From contig NW_002476413.1 of assembly GCF_000189635.1 (NCBI RefSeq), forward strand, positions 806,001-870,000: a DNA stretch of 64,000 nucleotides, written 5' to 3'. The position numbers and the translations under genes were made by a program. Origin of the DNA: Tetrahymena thermophila SB210. Taxonomy: Eukaryota > Ciliophora > Oligohymenophorea > Hymenostomatida > Tetrahymenidae. The notes beneath the pieces are model-generated. The model did no database searches, had not been told where the DNA came from, and saw only the letters and a program-made list of their open reading frames with translations. Positions 1-14,500 of this stretch are shown here, piece by piece. Positions within the stretch are counted from its first letter, which is position 1; the number at the start of each line of letters is the position of its first letter.

Positions 1-314
1 AAAATGATTTAAATTTAAGAAAAAAAGTAATAATTTTATAATCTACATATTAATAAACTTAAAATGATATAAATATTAAATAAAGTTTCATTAATCGATA
101 AAAAATTTTAAAATTAGAAAAGCCTATCATTCTTCATTTAAAAGACTAACAATCAATTATAAATAATAATTAATAATCATAAATATAATCGAATTTTATA
201 GAATATGAGGTATTATATGAAGAAAATAGGTTAATCATGTAATTGAATAAGCTTAGAGAATAAGAAATTCTTAATCGAGAATATGAGTTTATGGCTATCT
301 TAAATAATTATTGA
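1..314 (+). CDS. 3' end of a Cache/TPR/vWA-like membrane protein (partial)
   Basis: This is the last ~104 codons of a gene that starts before the window. It reads open in one frame, with TAA/TAG as Gln, to TGA at 312-314. The protein ends in the motif YEFMAILNNY, as in the next gene. Positions 1-360 match 5406-5765 with only four differences before the flank starts to diverge, so this is the closest paralogue of the 952-5719 gene. Only the tail after the vWA-like domain is visible. Nothing can be said about its upstream domains except by analogy. Confidence 0.85.
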
Positions 315-951
315 ATTAACAAGCACCTAAATCACATATATCTTAAGTAAAATACCTATTAATTTTTGATAGATATTTAATTAAATCATTTTTAATTTAA
401 TAAAAAAAGATTGAAAACAAACATTTGCTAGTTTTTTAAAAATAGAAATTTTATACAAATTATGAGTTTATTTACAACTATTAATTGAATATTTATTATC
501 AATGTATAAATTTTTAATGAATTATTTTTAATATTGAAATTAAATTACAATATAAATTTTTGTTTTTTGCTGATTAAATTATCAAAATAATATTTTTTTT
601 TAATTCTAAAAAATTATCTAAAAACTATTTTTTAAATAAATAATAATTTAATACATACATACAAATTCTATTCCATCTTATATTTTAAAACCTTTTATTG
701 TTTAAAATTTTTTATTTGTCTTAAGTAAAGATTGCAACTTTGAATTCAAATAAAGATATTATTTACTTTTATGTTTATTGATATTAACAAATAATGATAA
801 TTTGTAAATATTTGTATATTTAGATGATCAAACATATAAACAAATAATTGATTGAAATTTTTTAAGACAGTACTTTAAACAAATAAATTAACAAACAATT
901 ACTAAGTTTATTCAAATTGTTATTTTATCATAGTAAAATAAATATATAAAT
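315..951. other. Intergenic spacer, A+T-rich
   Basis: The first ~45 bases continue the near-identity with the 3' flank of the next gene (5720-5765). The remainder is low-complexity A/T sequence. I see no gene or RNA in it. The start codon at 952 is preceded by an A/T leader, as usual in ciliates. Confidence 0.6.
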
Positions 952-3900
952 ATGAAGTCGCTAATAATTAGATTAATTATCACAGTCTCGATTCCAATTA
1001 TTGTTGGAGTTGCACTTGTTTTGCTGCTTTTTTATAAGAGTTTATGGAAGGCCCTCTACTAATGGTAATCAATAAGTATTTTAATATTTAAATTTTCAAA
1101 GTAGAATTAACTAAAATTTTGAAAAAAATACTCAATCATCACTCAGAGATAATCAATTTACTAATAATAATTAGGGAAGATGAAAGCTTAAAGTGGATAA
1201 AATAAACTTAATAATAGATTTTACATAATTCTGCCTATGCTTAATGCTTAATAGAGACTTACAGCTTCGATTAAGTAATCATAATATAATCTTATTATTT
1301 TAATCATCAAATTATTTTTTTTTTAACAAATTTCTATCATATTTTATTTATAAAGCTGCAAATGCATTTAATAGTTATCAACAGTATCATTTAAAAATAT
1401 TACGGATCTAAAGTAAAAAGTATTTAATAACCTAGGTTGTGGTTATTTATCATAACGGTATTTCTTTTTATAAAATTAGAAAATCTAAAGGCAAGTTTTC
1501 TTAAATGTTCCAATAAAGAATTATCAATGAATGAGTGTCCTCAAGATGTTTACACAAAACTCAATTAAAGTACCTATTATGTAGATTTATACTTCGTAAG
1601 AGAAATATTTAGCTTTAATAAACTCACTACTCAATAATAAGAATTTATTGTTATGGTAATCACAAAATTATTTATTTCATAATAACTCATAAAAATTCTA
1701 TAAAATATATTCAAGAACGAGTTTATTTCATATTATGGAAAAGCTGCTATAATAGCTTCTAATTCAGGAGAATTTTTGAAAATATAGACTATTTACAACG
1801 CAGATACTACATCACTTATGACTTACTAGCCACCTAGGTAGAAGCTATTATATAACTCAAAATATAAATAAATAATTTAAATTAACTAGGGATTTAGATT
1901 TTAAAGATACAACCTATTAGACATGCTTAGGTACTGACTTTACTGAACCATATGATCCAAGATGTAGATAATGGTACTAGTATGCTTAATAGCATGAAGG
2001 TACATTTATATTATTTAATTAAAAAATGATATCTTAAAATATTATTATTGAATTAGGATATTTTTTTTATGAGCCTTACTTGGATGCTGTAAATGGAAAT
2101 TTAGAAATGACTATTTCGTCACGAATTAATTACAATTCTGAATTTGTATCAGTTAACAGTATAGATTATCAAATGAATTCTATCATTGATTTATTTAAAA
2201 CTTCTTAAAACTAAAATGCTTACTCTGTACTTTTTCATGAGTTCAACAATACTGTATTTATTTATTTTATTCATTCATAGTTGAATACAGCTAAACACTT
2301 TTAAAACCAAATATAATCACTTTCTTTTAAATTCCCTTAATGATTAATTTAAAGGCTCTTAATTGAAATAATGAAAATTTGTTTAATTAAAGATGATTTT
2401 AGATAAAAAATGATAATTTGATATTTTAATATCTAAATTAGATTTTTTAGGCATTTATTAAATGCAAGTCTTTATAAAAAGTTTTAAACATTTTGTTTGG
2501 GGGTTGTTTTAATATATTCATTCATTTTTAGGGAAAATTAATTTTTTTAGTTAATAAATAATTATTTTTTAAAGATTTTATTTACCAAAATTTTTCTTTC
2601 AACTCTTTTTTTTATTTATAAAATTTAATATAATTGATATTTTCTAAACATCTTTTATAGAAAAATTAAATTTATTTTAATGGATTAAACTTTAATTTTA
2701 ATATAGTCAAAATTTCAATTTTATATAAGAAAGATAGCTTCTTAAATTTTTTATGATTTAATTTCAATTAGATATTCTATCATCCTTTACTTAATGTATC
2801 AGATGTAACATCATGGGGAGACTTAGAGTTTAAGAATTTGACTGAAAGTTGTTAAGGAGCTTAAGCTTTATCAGATTGTATGATAGAAAAATAGAATTTT
2901 GTTTAATAATTAGATAATACAGTTAATTTTATACAAACATAAAATTATTCTATTGATTAGCAGATTAATACAGATGGTTTATATCAATATTGGTCAAGAT
3001 ATGGAGTTGATTTGTAATTTATTTTTCACTTTGTTATAATTAAAGCTTTATTTTATTTTGATTTAAAAGAATTAGTTTAGTTTATCCAATAAGGAGTTAA
3101 ATATCTAAATATCCTACATAATAACCTTATTCATTCTCTATCGTTCTCACTGCTAGAATATTAGTTGATCAAAGTAGTTAATTGAAGCTATTTAATATTT
3201 TAAATGCAAATTTAATTAAGATTCCTCTTTTAATTGAGTTTATAGTATTGAGTGGATTAATTGTAGTTTTTTTAGTAAACTATGGGAATTTTTAAATTTA
3301 CTAAATTTAATACCCAATTGAGTTGCTCATCATATTTTTATAAAAAAGTTTAAAGGAATAACAATAATTCTAAAATCCAAATAATTTTAAAAGTGAAGGA
3401 AATGAAAAAGAAAAAAATAATAACTAAATTACTAAATATTTAAATATAAGTAACTCACCCAAGTTAAATAAAAGCCAAAGCAAAATATGTAGCAGTTAAT
3501 ACAAAAGCAAGATACCACTTTAAGATTAATCAATATTAAATATTAGCAGCTTCTAAAATAAAACAAAATATCTTTTTACTTTTTAGCAAAATGACACGTA
3601 AACGGTATAATAAGATTAAAATTACTAAAGGGAAAACATTTTAAATTAAGATGAAATCTCAGAAACTTCAAGTAGAATATTCTTAAGTTAATTTAAGCGA
3701 GACTTCTTAAATGATAGTAATATAATGATAAAATAATCAAATTAAATCAATCATGATAGTAGTATTAAAAAATAAAATAATTTAAAAAGACCATTCAAAG
3801 AAAATTCTTCTGATATGTCTTAAAAGAGGTTAATCAACTACAACTATTCCGTAAAGGACTTTTAACATATCGAAGAATAAAAAAATACCACTATAATGAA

Positions 3901-5719
3901 TAATGAATTCAATTAATTGTCATAGATAGAATAAGTCGAAGAAAAAGAAAAAGGATAATCTAAAGTCCTTTCTGGATTGAAACCACTCTTCCATGAAATG
4001 AAAATTATCAAAAAAACATTTTAAATGCTTGAAAGGGTAATAAACTACTAGATTCAAGCATATTCTAATGATTAATAAGATGTAATTAAAACTCTTTTTC
4101 ATTTTTCTAAGGCTAAAAGTACATTTTAAAACCTTTAAAATTAAACAGGACTAAGTCGATGCTACTTTAATTTGGGTATCATTTATCTTTTAAAAAATGA
4201 GTATGAATAATCATGTGAGTATTTTGAGGCATCAATCATGCAAAGTCTATAATTCTTAGGTTTAGAATCTTTAGATTAGATTAATGAAAATATGTTCATA
4301 AATATTGATAATGATTAAAAAGATTAGCTATTTATATTTTGTAAGAGAATACTCTCATTTGCTCATTCAATAAAATAATATTCAATATAATTAGCATAAA
4401 ATTAAAATAAAGCATAATCATAAGAATAATTGTTGGTTTCAGATACATTTTATTTAGACTCTTCAATAAAATACTTAATGCAAAAGTCAATAGGAATATT
4501 AATGATCGTGCAAAAAATTATCTATCATAATTATAAAAAAAAACCTTTCTAAGATATTTTTTTAATTTTTTTGTATTAAGAAATGATTGAAATATTTATA
4601 TATCTTAAAAAAACAAATGAAATTGATCTGTATTTCGAAAAATCAAATGCTTAACTAGATATATATTTATACAATTTAGAATGTAGCAATATTTTTGATT
4701 CTCATGTTAAAGATAAGAAATATTTTGAATAATAAAAAACAAAAAATATAATTATCGAATTACTTAAAACAAAATAAAAATTTTTATCAGGCATTATTGA
4801 AAAATAAAATAAAAACTATCAATAGGCTATTGAGTATTTCACTTAAAGTTTAGAATATGGAACACATTTTAATCCTTAGCTGAGATAATAAACTATTGTA
4901 AACTTAAATTACTTATTTAGTAAGCTTTGTATTTAGTAAAACGTTATAGGCGAGTAATTAGATAAGTTTGATTGTAACACTCCTATAGATTTGGTATATG
5001 TAATTCAATTAGACTCAATATCTTCATATATTATAGCTGAGTCTTGCCTCGAGAATATTAGAAAATCTAAATTTTTTTAAAAAAATGATAGAATTTAAAT
5101 TATAATTTTTAATTAAGAGCTTGATGTTTTATTGCCTTATACAAGGATAACTAGTGATCATAATTGGTAACTATTGATAAGTTCAATAAAGAAAATTGGA
5201 ATTAATACAATTTAAAGTTAACAATCTGACTTAAAAAAATTAGATTGGATCTAAGCAATAAACAAAACTTTAGATCACGTTTATGAATTCAAAGAATTTG
5301 ATTTAGTTTAGTTAAATCAAATTTATAAATTAAATAGTAAATATCATAAAAATAATAAAAATCAATGCCCCGAATAATTACAAAAGCATTTAAAGATAAT
5401 TCAGTAAAATGATTTAAATTTAAGAAAAAAAGTAATAATTTTATAATCTACATATTAATAAACTTAAAATGATATAAATATTAAATAAAGTTTCATTAAT
5501 CGATAAAAAATTTTAAAATTAGAAAAGCCTATCATTCTTCATTTAAAAGACTAACAATCAATTATAAATAATAATTAATAATCATAAATATCATCGAATT
5601 TTATAGAATATGAGGTATTCTATGAAGAAAATAGGTTAATCATGTAATTGAATAAGCTTAGAGAATAAGAAATTCTTAATCCAGAATATGAGTTTATGGC
5701 TATCTTAAATAATTATTGA
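952..5719 (+). CDS. Cache-ectodomain / TPR / vWA-like transmembrane protein, array copy 1
   Basis: Nine exons (952-1064, 1175-1274, 1356-1419, 1480-1655, 1716-1837, 1890-1999, 2057-2253, 2772-3013, 3070-5719) sum to 3,774 nt, or 1,257 residues, ending in TGA. Residues ~7-30 are a membrane anchor (SIPIIVGVALVLLLFY). Exons 2-8 encode an ectodomain with NECPQDVY, EPYDPRCRQWY and GYFFYEPYLDAV, which is the signature of a double-Cache sensor domain. A second membrane segment (IPLLIEFIVLSGLIVVFLV) opens exon 9. It is followed by a ~810-residue cytosolic part with a variable Q/N-rich linker, TPR-like helices (CYFNLGIIYLLKNEYEQSC) and a vWA-like domain (DRIQIIIFNQ, then DVLLPYT). Family knowledge: Cache domains bind small extracellular ligands. 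The ligand here is unknown. This copy has RCRQWY where its intact paralogues have RCRPWY. Confidence 0.88.
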
Positions 5720-6483
5720 AATAACAAGCACCTAAATCACATATATCTTAAGTAAAATACCTATTATTTTTTAATAGTTATCTAATTAAAGCATTTTTAA
5801 TTTAACAAAAAAAGATTTAAAACAAACATTAGCTAGTTTTTTAAAAATATAATTTTTTTACAAATTATAAGCTTATATACAGCTATTAACTGAATATTTA
5901 TTATCAATGTATGAATTATTTTAATTTATTTTTAATATTAAGATTAAATTACAATATAAATTTTTGTTTTTTGCTATTAAATTATCAAAATATAAAGTTA
6001 ATAATAACATTATATAAAATTCTAAAAAAATAGGATATAAGAAATAAATTAAGTTAATTAATTATGGCCATTTTTTTTTTAATTTTCTATGGCCTTAATT
6101 AATGAGGAATTATAATATATAATAAAAATGTAATTAATTTTGCATTTATAATAAATAATTGAATAAAATTAAAAATTTTGATTTAGACTAATTTATTTGT
6201 ATTACACGTCAAAAAATTAATGCATCATCTGTTTAAAATTGAAAATCAAAATTTAAGATATGGATATTTGCTAACTTATATATATATTCAATAATATAAC
6301 TTGGATTTTAATATTTAGGTTTTTGCTGTAAGAAAAGTTATTAAATAAAGAACTTAACTATTCAAATTAATTAATAATCATGTAAATTAATTATCATTTT
6401 CGATGTTAATAAAAAACTGTAAAAATTAATTAATAGATAAATTAATTATCAAAAAATTAGGAAGAAAGAGTAAAAGTTAATAA
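5720..6483. other. Intergenic spacer between array copies 1 and 2
   Basis: The first ~45 bases after the stop repeat the flank at 315-360. From there to about 6000 a weaker resemblance to 361-590 persists. The rest is A/T-rich sequence with runs of TTAATTAA. I see no gene in it. Confidence 0.55.
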
Positions 6484-9400
6484 ATGAAGAAACTAATTAT
6501 TAGACTGATTTTTACAGTTTCAGTGCCAATTATTTTAGGTGTTGCAGCATCCTTATTTTTATTTTATTATAACCTTATTAGTGCCCTTTTATCTTGGTAT
6601 ACACCTTTAATTTTATACTAAATAATTGAATTTTATCTTCATTTGCTTTACAAAAGCTGATAGAAATCTTACGCTTTCTGCCTGCATGACTGGAAGCTGA
6701 TTTCTACTCGCAAAAATTTAAATTCACTAAAAATTTTATTTCATAAAATAAAATAAGGGAAACAGATAGTCAAAAATGGATTAAATAATCACAGTAATAA
6801 ATACTTTATAACTAACTTCTTTCTCAGTAAATTATAGAAGAATACAGTTTTAACTAAGTATTTGATATTTAAATTTCTTATTGATTTCAATCATTAATTA
6901 ATAAATATTACTTTACAATGAATTCAATTTTTTGGTTATATAAAAAGTTGTAGCTTTAGCTGATTTTGATGAATAAATTAATTGACAAATTTAACAATAA
7001 AGAGATATTGGGTATTTATATATTTTCCTCTTATTTTCTTACTCTTTATTTAAAAACAATTTTGATTTAAAAAAGTTAACGCAGATACTTAATTTTAGGT
7101 ATGTTCTTACAGAGAATTAGTATTCAATAAGTGTCCTCCTGATGTTTATAAACAATTGAATAGGAGTAATTATTATGCAGATTTATATTTTGTGAGATCT
7201 CTCTTTCGATTTGATCTTCTCTCTTCACAATAACAATATTTTATCTAAATGGTATTCAATTTTTGCTAATTTAATTCATTTTAATGAAGATTTTTTAAAA
7301 TAACAGAATACTTTTCTATCTTTTTACTCAAAAACGGCTTTTTATTAATCATAAAATGAAGGACTACTAAAAATTTAAATGATTTATAACTCAGACACCA
7401 CTTCAATATTGACTAGAATCCCATCAGCGTAAATTACACATATATTTTAATTAGCGATCTAACCCACTTTTAAGTTTTTTAAATATAACAGATTCAAAAT
7501 ATCAAAATTGTAAAGGTGATAGCTTTTTGGAACCATATGATCCTAGATGTAGACCGTGGTACATTTATGCGTAAGAGAACGAAGGTACATTTAATTATAT
7601 AAAATAAACAATTTATTGTATATATTTCATAACTTCTAATTTTAGAAATCAAATTTGAATATTTATTTATCTTTTATTATTTTAGGTTACTTCTTTTACG
7701 AGCCTTATATTGATGCAGTGAAAAAGAGTTTAATTATGACTTTATCTAGCTAGGTGAAATCTGATTCATAATTTCAATCCGTAAATAGCATTGATTTCGA
7801 TATGAGTGATCTGGTTTAGTTATTTGTTAACTCTTAAAATTAATATTCTGTTTTATTTCATGAATTTAATAACACTGTAAGCACTTGATTGCTTTTTATA
7901 AAAATTTACAATCTTTTTTTTCTTTTTTATCTTTTTTTTTGTTCTAAATTCATGAATTGAAATTTATTTTATTAATTTAAAAACATAATTAGATTTTTAA
8001 TCATCCCTTACTTAATGATGATAGCGTTTTATCATGGCAAGACTTGGAATTCAAAAATATTACACAAAACTGCATAACAGATATAGAGTTAGAAAACTGT
8101 AATCAAGAAAAATAATAACTCAGTTAGTAATTAAAAGAGACAATATAATTTATTAAATCTGGAAATTATTCGATCAATTAATAGAATAATTTAGATTAAT
8201 TATATTAATATTGGTCAAAATTTGGCGTTAAGCAGTAAATAATTTTTATTAAGAGAGATATTTTAATTTCAATTTTCCTTTTCTTATTTTTAGAATTAGT
8301 TTAGTCTTTCCTTTAGTGAGTACAATTCCTAAATATAAAACGCAGCAGCCCTATTCATTTTCAATTATATTGACAGCAAGAGTTATTGAAGATTAAACTG
8401 AAAAACTAGAATTATTTAATATAATAAATATTAATTGGATAAAGATACCTCTTTTATTTGAATTTATTATAGTTAGCTTAGCAATAGTTGTTTTTATACT
8501 AAACTATGGCAAATTTTAAGTGTTTTAAGTCTAAAAACCTATTGAAATTTTAATTTAATTTTTATAAATAAATCTAATCTTACAAAGGTAAACTTAAATT
8601 CCAAAATGCTCAAAAAAGTTAGAGAAATTTAGTTGCTTAAATCAGAATTCAAAGAATAACTTGAATAAAAAAAAATAATCAAGCTTTTAAAAGAATAAGT
8701 TGAAAAATGAAGAAACCTTAAATATTTTATTTTCTCCTTCTAGTTTGGATTCCTCAAAATAAATTTCTAGAAATACTTTTACAACAAATAGAAATTAGTT
8801 GATATTTTTAGAAAAGAATCAAGATGAGCAAAAACTGACTTAAGGTAATACAAGAAACAATAAAATAAATTCACCTGATGCGGATGAGGTAGATTTTTCT
8901 TAAAAATTTGATAGCTTTAGGGAAAAGCGCAGAACTAGGTTAAGCTATTAGTAGAACATCTTAAGCTCAACTAAAATATTCAATTAAAAAACTCATATGA
9001 ATTATGGAAATTAAGAAACTTACGTCTATAATAATCTTAAGAAAAATATTTAAACTGAGGTTAACTCAGTTTCAAATTTAAAAAAAGAAAGTCAAATATA
9101 AATAACTTAAGAATAGCAACATGTTAAGTAATAAAAAAGCAAAATACTTGATGAATTAGAGCCCTTATTTTTAGAAATGAAAATTATAAAAGAAACATTT
9201 TAGAGCTTAGAGAGTTTGATCAATTATGAAATTGATGCTTAAAGCTAAAATTCAGAAGATATTATGAATGCTTTATTCCATTTCGCTAAGGCTAAAAGCA
9301 CCTTTTAAAAATTATAAAATCTAAATGGTCTTAGTCTTTCCTATTTTAATCTTGGTCTTATCTATATGCTTAAAAATGATTATTAGTTAGCTTCAGAGTA

Positions 9401-10964
9401 TTTTTTATCAGCAATTTAGCTTAACTTGACTTCGTTTGGGATTGATTACTCATAATTGTAGCTTTAAAATTATGCTTTCTCAAATGATGAAGAATTAGAA
9501 GATCAGCTACCCTTATTAAAAAGAAGGATTTTATGTTTTGCATACAGCTTGAAATAATAAGCTTTTGAGCAAATACACTATTAAATGAAGGTTTTTTTAA
9601 ATATAACACCTAATTGTTGTTAAGAAAATTAAATAAATTTTGAATAATCTTACAAAAATGAGTAAAACTTGAAAAATATTTTACAAAAATCTATAGAAAA
9701 CTTCAGAATTTTAGAAAATTTATTAATTTTTCCTAATTAAAACGTTTCAGATTTATTTATAATATTTGTTAATATTGAAATAGCAGAAATATTAATATAA
9801 TCAGATCCAATCAATTAAATCAAATAAATTTAATCTTACTTTAATAAAACTATGGATATTATCAATAAATTATAACCTACTTACACTAAAATCAAGTTAT
9901 AAATTTAAAATTTGAACGAAAAAAGGCTTGATGATTATGAAAGTGCAATTATCGAAGAAGATTCTTCTTTTATGTTCTTAAATAACCATTCAAATAAATC
10001 ATAAGAAATCAGATTCATGATCTTTGAAACTTTTAAAGCCAAATTAATATTTTTAAAAGGAAAGTTGGAGTTTCTTCAGTAAAATTATCAAATAGCTTTA
10101 GAATATTTTACATAAAGTTTAGAAGAAGGATAATTTTTTAGCCCTATTTAAAGAGAAAATGTAGTTCTTTACCTAATTGTATTATTTTAAAATTTATCAA
10201 TAAAATAAGATTTCGTTGATGAATTCATTTTTAATTGCTCTGCTCATGTTGAACTTATTTTACTTGTTTAGCTAGATTTTATTTTTTAAAATAATATACT
10301 AGACTTGTTTTTTGAAAATGTATAACCAACTAAATTTTTGAGAGAGAAAGATAAAATTCAAGTAATAATTTTTAACAAAAACATAAAAACAGTTATTCCA
10401 CTTACAAACATTGAAAGTAGTCATCACTTTAAATTAATAATATTATCAATAAAAAATAGCGCAAAATAAATGATAAAAAACTAATAAGATAATTTACTCA
10501 AGCTCGATTGGTAGCAAGCTTTAATGCTATCTGTGGGTAATTTAGTAAGGTTTAATCTCTTCTAAATTAATAGAATCAAATAAAATTTAAGAAAATACAA
10601 AAATATTAATTATGATAATTAAAAATAAATTCATTTACAACCTGCATTTTTTAATAAAATGAATGTGATGGAAAATAAAAAACAAGCAATTATTTTATTT
10701 TCAAATAAATACAAAAATAAAAATAAGATTTAAACAAAATAGTGCTACCCTAAAAAAATAATATTAAATAATAAAAAGATTATAGTTTACCATATGTTCG
10801 ATCATTTTATTTAAGAAAGAGATGAAAATTAATTTGATTCAAAGTTCTTCTAATACGAACAAGTACCGTCTGATAAAGAGCTAATCTAAAAGTTAAATTA
10901 ATTAAGATCAGTAGATCATTTAAGTTCTTCTAATGAATTTATGGCTATTTTAAAAAATTTATGA
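6484..10964 (+). CDS. Cache-ectodomain / TPR / vWA-like transmembrane protein, array copy 2
   Basis: Nine exons (6484-6596, 6758-6857, 6954-7011, 7076-7251, 7307-7428, 7475-7584, 7686-7876, 7993-8234, 8294-10964) give 1,260 residues and a TGA stop. It has the same plan as copy 1: an anchor (SVPIILGVAASLFLFYY), a Cache ectodomain (KCPPDVY, EPYDPRCRPWY, GYFFYEPYIDAV), a second membrane segment, a linker, TPR-like helices (SLSYFNLGLIYMLKNDYQ) and a vWA-like region (DKIQVIIFNK, then VIPLT). This is the most divergent member. Exons 3 and 7 are each 6 nt shorter than in copies 1 and 3, still in frame, and the vWA-like first strand reads ILLVQLDFIFQ. All splice phases match the other copies. I found no break. 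Confidence 0.85.
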
Positions 10965-11543
10965 TGTTTGTATTAAAAAAATTATCAAATTTAATTTTAA
11001 TTTTCTTGTTATTTAAAATTAAATGAAAGAAATTATTTATTAATAACCAAAAAGAGAGAGAGAATTTCTTTTTAATTTTGAATTTATTTATTATCTGTGT
11101 TTTTATTATTATGATTAAATAGCTCTTTCTGTTATTCAATATTGTAATTTTTATTTATTCATATTTCTAAACAGGATTATATCAAAATAAAAGGCTAGAA
11201 TACAATTCTTATCAGCCAGCTTTTTTTAATACAAACAAAAAATTAAAAGGAATTTTTATTAAATAAGTACTACTTTAAATGATTTCCTTTTCATTTTATT
11301 TATTTCATAAGTATGAATGTTATTTTTTATTTATATTGAAGCCACTAATTAGTTACTTCTACTTTAACAATTTTTTCTAAGTAATACTATTATGACAAAT
11401 GTTTGCTATATTAAATGAACAGAAAAAAATCAAATAAAATTTTGTAAAAATAATTCAAATAATAACTAAAGTAACAATAGCGTAAAAATACAATAATAAT
11501 TGATAGACCAAATAGTTTGTCAGGGAAGTCTTAAATAAACAAA
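10965..11543. other. Intergenic spacer between array copies 2 and 3
   Basis: A/T-rich sequence with no supported gene. A minus-strand standard-code ORF at 10945-11139 is Lys/Asn/Ile-rich, overlaps the 3' end of the previous gene and is not credible. Confidence 0.6.
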
Positions 11544-14500
11544 ATGAAATTATTAATAATAAGATTAATTATAACAGTTTCTGTTCCAATAGTTGTTGGA
11601 GCGGCTATTGTCTTGTTGATTTTTTATTAGAGTTTGTGGAGTGCACTCTACACATGGTAATTACATTTTAATATTTTATACTCATTATAGTAGAATTATT
11701 TAATAATAATGAAATTTACTATGAATAATATGAAATTTTTTAACTTTATTTTAGGGAAGATGATAGCGTCAAGTGGATAAATTAAACTTAGTAGTAGATT
11801 TTACATAATTCTGCATACTCTCAGTAGCTCATAGAGACTTACAGCTTCAATCAAGTAAAAATTAATTTTAATAGTATCCTACTTACTTTAATACTATGTT
11901 AAGAGATAAATATAATAATGAATAATATATTTTCTAGCTTTAGCTGCATCTGGTAGTCATGAACAGTATAATATAAAAATATTATAGTTCAGAACTAATT
12001 AGTAATTCAAAAATTATCCTATTATTTATTTGTGTTTAACCTTTATGATAAAATAATTAGTTAATCCAAACGCTTAGTTTCTTAAGTGTTCGTATAGAGA
12101 ACTAATATTTAATGAGTGTCCACCAGACGTCTATACAAAGCTCAATTAAAGCATTTTTTATGTTGATTTATACTACATCAGGGAAGGTTTTAACTTCAAT
12201 AAACTGACTACACAGCAGTAAGAGTTTATAGTTATGGTAATTAATAACTTATTTAACAAAGATTTTTATATTTATATTTTAAAACTAAACTCTAGAATGA
12301 ATTTGTATCTTATTATGGAAGAGCTGCAATACTTGCTTCAATATCTGAAGAGTTTTTGAAAATATAGACTCTTTACAATGCAGATACTACATCTATTATG
12401 GCTCATTAGCCATCTAGGTAAATATAAACTTCAAATCAAAATAAGTAAACAAAAATTAAATAAATAGGTATTAAAATTTTACAGCTTCAACCTATCAGAC
12501 TTGTTTAGGTACTGATTTCATTGAACCATATGATCCAAGATGCAGACCATGGTATAAATATGCTAAATAACACGAAGGTATAATAATAATATCTGATTAA
12601 GCAATACAATTTTAATTTTCATTATTTAAATAGGTTACTTTTTTTATGAGCCATATTTGGACGCTATTGAAGGAAACTTAGAAATGACTCTTTCTTCACG
12701 AATTTATCATAATTCAGAATTTAAATCTGTTAGTAGTATAGATTATGAAATGAATTCAATTATCTAGTTGTTCAAAGCAACTCAATCTTAAAATGCTTAT
12801 TCTGTGCTTTTTCATGAGTTCAATAATACGGTAATCAATCATCTATTTTCTTATTTCAAAAACGTTTCTCTATTTAAAATATTTATTAATTTTAGTTTAA
12901 TCTAATTAAATATTTTATCAAACTTAATTTATAATTTTTATCTTCTGAAAATATTATTGATATTTTTTATTGTTAATCTACGCAAAAATGAAAAAGTCCA
13001 CAAAAAAATAAAAAACTTTGAATTATTTCAAAACTAAATTAATTCTACTAATGATGTTAAACAAAATTCTGGAGTTTTTAAAATATAATTTAGTTTTTTA
13101 TTTGATTATTATTATTGAGTACTAACTTTGTAATTTTAACATTCTATTTACTGAATACATGTTTAAAGGTAATATCAAGCAATATTTATCAAAAATTAAA
13201 TTAATTATTAACAAGTTAATTAAAAACCATTAAAAAAAGTAATGTTTGTTTACCAAAATTAATTAAAAAATAAAAATAATAATTCAAAGTTTTTAATTCT
13301 AAGATATTTTATCAATATAACTTAGTTTTTATTTAATTATTATTATTGTGTAATAATTTTCTAATTTTAATATTCTATTTACCGAATACATATTTAAAGG
13401 TAATAGCAAGCAATATTTATCAAAAAATTAAATTAATTAATTAATTATAAATGAGTTAAAAACTAAAATTAAAAAAAAATAATGTTTGTTTAACAAAATT
13501 AATTTAAAAAAAATATAAAATAATTTGTTTTTAATTCTTAGATATTTTATCATCCATAACTTAATGCATCAGATGTGATATCATGGGGAGATTTAGAATT
13601 TAAGAATATAACTGATAACTGCTTTGGTGATTAGGCTTTAGAATTATGTAATCTTGAGAAAAATAATTTTGTTCAATAACTAGATTAGACAGTCAATTTC
13701 ATATAAACATTAAATTACTCTATTGAGAATCAGATCAACACAGATGGCTTATATTAATATTGGTCAAGATATGGAGTTAATTTGTAATTTTATTTTAATT
13801 AACTCTAAACTTAATTTTTTTTTTTAATTTAAAAGAATAAGCTTAGTGTATCCTATTAGAAGCCAAATAACTAAATATCCTACTCAATAGCCTTATTCGT
13901 TTTCTATAATACTTACTGCTAGAGTATTAGTTGATAATAGTGACTCTTTGAAATTGTTTAATGTATTAAATGCAAACTTAATTAAGATTCCTCTTATTGT
14001 TGAATTTGTTGCATTGAGTTGCCTTATCTTCGTTTTTATTATAAATTATGGGCATTTTTAAATTTACTAAATATAATACCCTATCGAGTTACTTATTATA
14101 TTTTTGCAAAAGAGTTTAATGGAATAGCAATAATATAAAAATCCTGTCAATATGAAAAGTGAAACAAACGATAAAGTAAAATTAAATTTATTTACTAAGT
14201 ATTTAAATACAGGCAATACACCGAAATTAAATTAGAATCAAAGTAAAATAATTAGTAATCAAAGAAATAAAAATATATCTCAAGAGCTATCATATAGCAT
14301 GAGCTTTTAAAATAATACTAAATAGATTTTCACTTTTTAGCAACACGACAAACAAGCTATTCAATTAGATTAATCAGGTACTAATTTTAGAGGAAAGATT
14401 TTAAATTAAGATGAGATTTAAGAAACTCCATCTAAAATTAATTAAAGTTTATTTAAGAAAGACTCTTTTAATGAGAGCAGAGTATTAACCTAACAATAAA

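Noticed and set aside
2496..2508. TTTGGGGG run in intron 7 of array copy 1, telomere-like
   Set aside because: A single run, not a tandem of TTGGGG, and inside an intron. No telomere addition context.
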